Shown: one piece after another, positions 60,765 through 64,000 of the stretch
How the letters are laid out: every line of letters starts with the position of its first letter
Numbering within the stretch: the first letter of the stretch is position 1
Source: Streptomyces sannanensis
GTDB lineage: Bacteria; Actinomycetota; Actinomycetes; Streptomycetales; Streptomycetaceae
Reading direction: 5' to 3'
Assembly (NCBI RefSeq): GCF_039536205.1
Contig: NZ_BAAAYL010000001.1
Coordinates: 1,240,001 to 1,304,000 of the forward strand
DNA length: 64,000 nt
Notes under the pieces: model-generated
What the model saw: only the letters and a program-made list of their open reading frames with translations
The model's database searches: none
What the model was told of the DNA's origin: nothing
Position numbers and translations under genes: made by a program

Positions 60765-61619
60765 CTAGGCGGAGGTTACGGAGCGGCACCCTCCCGCAGC
60801 ACGCTGCGCACGGGCGGAGGCGTAGAGGCAGACCGCGGCGGCGGTGGCGAGGTTGAGGCTTTCGGCCTTGCCGTGGATCGGGACGCGCACCACCGCGTCG
60901 GCGAGTGCGCGGGTCTCCTCCGGCAGGCCCCAGGCCTCGTTGCCGAAGATCCAGGCGGTGGGTCCGCCCATGGTGCCCGCGTCGAGCTCGGTGTCGAGGT
61001 CCCGGTCGCCCGCGCCGTCCGCGGCGAGGATGCGTACGTCGGCGTCCTGAAGCCCCTGGACGGCCTGCTCGACGGGGACGCCGACGGCGACCGGCAGATG
61101 GAAGAGCGAGCCGACCGAGGCGCGTACGGACTTGGGGTTGTAGAGGTCGACGGAGGCGTCGGTGAGGACGACCGCATCGGCTCCGGCGGCGTCCGCGCAG
61201 CGCAGGACCGTTCCGGCGTTCCCGGGGTCACGTACGTGCGCGAGGACGGCGACCAGCCTGGGACGGGCCTTGAGGATCTCCTCGAAGGGCGAGTCCAGGA
61301 AGCGGCAGACGCCGACCAGGCCCTGCGGGGTCACGGTCTGCGAGACATCGGCGAGCACCGCGTCCGAGGCGTAGTGCACCCGGGCCCCGGCGGCACGGGC
61401 GGCGTCCATGATCTCGGCGTACCGCTCGGCGGCCTCGACGGTGGTGAACAGCTCGGTCAGCGTCGGCTCGCCGCCGCTGCGGTGTTCCACGGCCTCCCGC
61501 ACGGCCTGCGGCCCCTCGGCGATGAACCGTCGCTCCTTGCCGCGGAAGTGGCGCTTGGCCAGCCGCCGGGCGGCGATGACGCGCGGCGAACGCGGGGAGA
61601 TCAATTCCGGGGTGCGCAT
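60765..61619 (-). CDS. TrmH-family 23S rRNA/tRNA 2'-O-methyltransferase
   Basis: 284 residues. N-terminal RNA-binding part (GKERRFIAEGPQAVREA) and the three SPOUT motifs: LAHVRDPGNAGTVLR, WIFGNEAWGLPEE and VRVPIHGKAESLNLATA. Unlike the gene at the window start it has a single motif 1, so it is the normal comparison case. Adjacent to rplT in Streptomyces gene order. Confidence 0.93.
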   Translation of the reverse strand: MRTPELISPRSPRVIAARRLAKRHFRGKERRFIAEGPQAVREAVEHRSGGEPTLTELFTTVEAAERYAEIMDAARAAGARVHYASDAVLADVSQTVTPQGLVGVCRFLDSPFEEILKARPRLVAVLAHVRDPGNAGTVLRCADAAGADAVVLTDASVDLYNPKSVRASVGSLFHLPVAVGVPVEQAVQGLQDADVRILAADGAGDRDLDTELDAGTMGGPTAWIFGNEAWGLPEETRALADAVVRVPIHGKAESLNLATAAAVCLYASARAQRAAGGCRSVTSA

Positions 61620-61915
61620 GGTGCGGCTCTCTTGCTCTGGTTCCGCCGGCGGGCCGGCGAGCGGCCGGCCGCACGGCACGGATGGCTGGGGGTTGCGCCC
61701 CGCAGCCCCGGGTCCCGGGGCCGGCGCGGGGAGCTCGGGTGCGGACGAGGAACGACTGCCCCACAACCACCGGCCGGTTCCGGAGCCGCCCCGGCGGATG
61801 CGGGGCGGGAGCCCCGCGCGGGGGCGGGGCGAAGGCCCCGGGTACTGGCAACGCACCGGACCCGCAGGCGGCATGCACCTGCGGGTCCGGCGGGAGTGCC
61901 AGGAAGGCGCCTGGA
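61620..61915. other. Intergenic region between rplT and trmH
   Basis: 296 bp, GC-rich, with no gene recognised. Holds the rplT terminator at 61856-61890 and presumably the trmH promoter. Confidence 0.5.
61856..61890 (-). terminator. Terminator of the infC-rpmI-rplT operon
   Basis: Perfect 13-bp stem CCGGACCCGCAGG with a 9-nt loop, 26 bp after the rplT stop. Confidence 0.88.
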
Positions 61916-62302
61916 TCAGGCAGCGACCTTCGGGGCGTTGACGTCGCTCGGCAGCGCCTTCTGGGCGACCTCGACGAGCGCGGCGAACGCGTTGGCGTCG
62001 TTGACCGCGAGCTCGGCCAGGATCTTGCGGTCCACCTCGACGTTGGCGGCCTTCAGACCCTGGATGAAGCGGTTGTAGGTGATGCCGTTGGCGCGGGCAG
62101 CGGCGTTGATGCGCTGGATCCACAGCTGACGGAAGTCGCCCTTGCGCTTCTTGCGGTCGTTGTAGTTGTAGACCAGGGAGTGGGTGACCTGCTCCTTGGC
62201 CTTGCGGTACAGGCGCGAACGCTGACCGCGGTAACCGCTGGCCTGCTCGAGGATCGCCCGGCGCTTCTTGTGGGCGTTGACTGCCCGCTTGACGCGTGCC
62301 AC
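61916..62302 (-). CDS. rplT: 50S ribosomal protein L20
   Basis: 128 residues. [19 protein letters not shown] and [16 protein letters not shown] motif [20 protein letters not shown] are L20 hallmarks. AAGGAG precedes the ATG. Downstream of rpmI; primary 23S rRNA-binding and assembly protein. Confidence 0.97.
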   Translation of the reverse strand: MARVKRAVNAHKKRRAILEQASGYRGQRSRLYRKAKEQVTHSLVYNYNDRKKRKGDFRQLWIQRINAAARANGITYNRFIQGLKAANVEVDRKILAELAVNDANAFAALVEVAQKALPSDVNAPKVAA

Positions 62303-62404
62303 TTGTTAACTCCTTGTAGCGGGGCCGTGGTTCAACTCACACGGCCCGAGAACGAATGGGTCCCGGTCTCGACGTTCCGCCCCCGTCACGGGGGCGGAGG
62401 AACG

Positions 62405-62599
62405 TCACTTGCCGAGAAGCTTCTTGATCTTCGCGGCGTCGCCCGGGGCCATCTCGGCGTTGCCGGTGAGGCGACGCGTCAGCTTGGACGACTTGTGCTC
62501 GAGCAGGTGGCGCTTGCCGGCGCGCTCGCGGAGCACCTTGCCGGAGCCGGTGATCTTGAAGCGCTTGCTGGCACCGCTGTGCGACTTGTTCTTCGGCAT
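62405..62599 (-). CDS. rpmI: 50S ribosomal protein L35
   Basis: 64 residues: [20 protein letters not shown] then [14 protein letters not shown], typical L35. Part of the infC operon. Confidence 0.97.
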   Translation of the reverse strand: MPKNKSHSGASKRFKITGSGKVLRERAGKRHLLEHKSSKLTRRLTGNAEMAPGDAAKIKKLLGK

Positions 62600-62700
62600 A
62601 GCGCCGTTCTCTCCTCGTCAGTGGCGCTCCCGCCCGGTCCGGAGACCGGCACACGGGAGCGTCATATCAATCGGTTGTTGTCCTGGACTGACGCCCGGAC

Positions 62701-63321
62701 TCAGGCCTCGGCGGGCTCGTCGGTGGACTGCTCCGCCGGAGCGGACTGACCCTGGCGCTCCGCCTTGCGGGCGGCCTGCGCCTCACGGGCCTCGGCCATC
62801 GCCTCGGTCTTCTTCTTGTGCGGACCGAGGACCATGATCATGTTGCGGCCGTCCTGCTTCGGGTTCGACTCGACGAAACCGAGCTCCTGGACGTCCTCCG
62901 CCAGACGCTGCAGCAGTCGGTAGCCGAGTTCCGGCCGGGACTGCTCGCGACCACGGAACATGATCGTGATCTTGACCTTGTCGCCCTGCTTGAGGAACCG
63001 GACGACATGACCCTTCTTGGTGTCGTAGTCGTGCGGGTCGATCTTCGGCCGGAGCTTCATCTCCTTGATGACCGTGTGCGCCTGGTTCTTGCGCGCCTCA
63101 CGGGCCTTCATGGCCGACTCGTACTTGAACTTCCCGTAGTCCATGAGCTTGCACACGGGCGGACGGGCGTTCGCCGCGACCTCGACCAGGTCCAGGTCGT
63201 ACTCCTGCGCAAGCTCCAGTGCCTTGGCAAGCGGCACAATGCCCACCTGCTCGCCACTGGGACCGACAAGTCGCACCTCGGGAACGCGAATCCGGTCGTT
63301 GATGCGGGGCTCGGCGCTGAT
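62701..63321 (-). CDS. infC: Translation initiation factor IF-3
   Basis: 206 residues beginning at an ATC codon at 63321. GAGGAGG lies six bases upstream of ATC, and [20 protein letters not shown] is the family N-terminus. No ATG, GTG or TTG is available at this spacing. Rare AUU/AUC starts on infC are used in other bacteria so that IF-3 limits its own translation. Both IF-3 domains are present ([38 protein letters not shown]), and the C-terminal tail is Ala/Glu-rich as in other Streptomyces. Confidence 0.95.
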   Translation of the reverse strand: MSAEPRINDRIRVPEVRLVGPSGEQVGIVPLAKALELAQEYDLDLVEVAANARPPVCKLMDYGKFKYESAMKAREARKNQAHTVIKEMKLRPKIDPHDYDTKKGHVVRFLKQGDKVKITIMFRGREQSRPELGYRLLQRLAEDVQELGFVESNPKQDGRNMIMVLGPHKKKTEAMAEAREAQAARKAERQGQSAPAEQSTDEPAEA

Positions 63322-63723
63322 GGATCCTCCTCGGTAGCACCACGCGACGGCCTGGCGGGCGGTCACGCAACGTCTGTTTCAACAGACCAACCGCGCCGGT
63401 GCATGAAAAATGCCCCGGACGGACACAGGCGGAGCTCCATGAATACCGGAACACCGCCGCGTAGGCCGCGGGGCGCACATCGGACGGCTCCATCGCCCGT
63501 ACGGAACGATGGGGACCGTCTGACCGGTGACCCGCCGCCCTTGAGGGCGGCCAGGTGGGAGATCGGAGCCTCCACTTGTGGGCCGGACACATTCGCGTCC
63601 AGCCGGTCGTCACACAAGGTTAGCAGCTCCGGCCAGGACCGGCGAATCCTCCGCCGGAAGCGGCGGGCCGGAGCGCCACGGATGCGGACCGAGCACCGCG
63701 TGGCACCGCCTATCGTGTGAGGC
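63322..63723. promoter_or_regulatory. infC leader and divergent promoter region
   Basis: 402 bp between infC (minus) and the DUF1844 gene (plus). A hairpin GTCTGT-TTCA-ACAGAC lies at 63372-63387 and a GCATTTTTCATGC-like inverted motif near 63401-63413. An L20-type autoregulatory leader is possible but I could not recognise a consensus. No gene seen. Confidence 0.4.
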
Positions 63724-64000
63724 ATGACAGACCCCACCCCCGCCGCCGCGACCCCCGACTTCGACACCATGACCCAGGAGATCGCGGAGGTCCCTGCGGT
63801 CGCCGTGATCGTCGAGGCCGCGGTGACCCTCATGAGCGCCGCAGCCGTGAAGCTGGGCCTCAGCGAGGACGGCGACCAGTACAAGGACCTCGACGAGGCC
63901 CGCAAGCTGATCCACTCCCTGGCCGGCCTGCTCGACGCGAGCACGACCGAGGTCAGCTCCTTCCACGCCGCGCCGCTGCGCGACGGACTGAAGTCGCTCC
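63724..64000 (+). CDS. DUF1844 protein, 3' end outside window
   Basis: 92 codons visible. The conserved core AVAVIVEAAVTLMSAAAVKL and KLIHSLAGLLDASTTEVSSF matches the small helical DUF1844 family often found near infC in actinobacteria. ATG at 63724 has GAGG-like sequence upstream. Function unknown. The frame is open to the window end. Confidence 0.85.
   Translation, partial: MTDPTPAAATPDFDTMTQEIAEVPAVAVIVEAAVTLMSAAAVKLGLSEDGDQYKDLDEARKLIHSLAGLLDASTTEVSSFHAAPLRDGLKSL

Overview
The window is 64 kb of very GC-rich chromosomal DNA with the gene content, codon bias, GTG/TTG starts and tight ATGA/GTGA overlaps of a Streptomyces (Actinobacteria). Gene order (cobalamin genes, metNIQ, glycerophosphodiesterase and acyltransferase, argH, argRDBJC, pheST, trmH, rplT-rpmI-infC) looks like the conserved core arm of a Streptomyces chromosome. 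A block of accessory genes sits at about 19-32 kb. No tRNA, rRNA or CRISPR array was recognised.

Layout. 1-8.0 kb: a cut-off SpoU-type RNA methylase with a chimeric look, then cobA (siroheme synthase/SUMT), a giant BluB-CobT fusion with repeat-expanded Ala/Pro/Val linker, and cobL. 8.2-12.1 kb: a GNAT protein and the methionine ABC transporter metNIQ, preceded by a tiny Met/Cys leader ORF and interrupted by a MITE-like element. 12.8-19.0 kb: small membrane proteins, GNAT, a sigma-like factor, Tat-exported glycerophosphodiesterase, PlsC-type acyltransferase, and a TetR/MFS efflux pair with a visible operator.

19.0-31.2 kb is an uncharacterised pathway on the minus strand: MFS exporter, an 18-codon Cys-rich ORF, a membrane protein fused to a low-molecular-weight phosphatase, a nitroreductase-like protein, a fused dehydroquinase-like/shikimate dehydrogenase-like protein, two small related proteins, an acyl-CoA-dehydrogenase-like flavoprotein, a P450 and an MHS-family transporter. 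Spacing is mostly overlapping or under 45 bp, so it reads as one operon. Several enzymes lack a canonical catalytic residue while keeping the fold motifs, suggesting unusual chemistry, possibly on a shikimate-like ring. A DyP peroxidase-lectin fusion lies divergently beside it.

32.1-46.0 kb: a broken HAD-like gene, monomeric isocitrate dehydrogenase, argH, argG, a stand-alone PqqD-like protein, a HEAT-repeat protein, an L,D-transpeptidase and the arginine operon argC-J-B-D-R with ARG-box-like sites. 46.1-55.3 kb: mixed enzymes and regulators, including several decayed genes. 55.8-64 kb: pheST, an orphan histidine kinase, a TrmH methylase, and the infC-rpmI-rplT operon with an ATC start for infC; a DUF1844 gene runs off the end.

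The most striking genome-scale signal is a dispersed family of short palindromic C5/G5 elements. They occur between genes and also within or at the edges of genes: in frame inside argJ, frame-breaking in the HAD gene, at the truncated end of apbE, and at the 3' end of a DUF1023 hydrolase. Two MITE-like elements have inverted ends that coincide with TAG stop codons.
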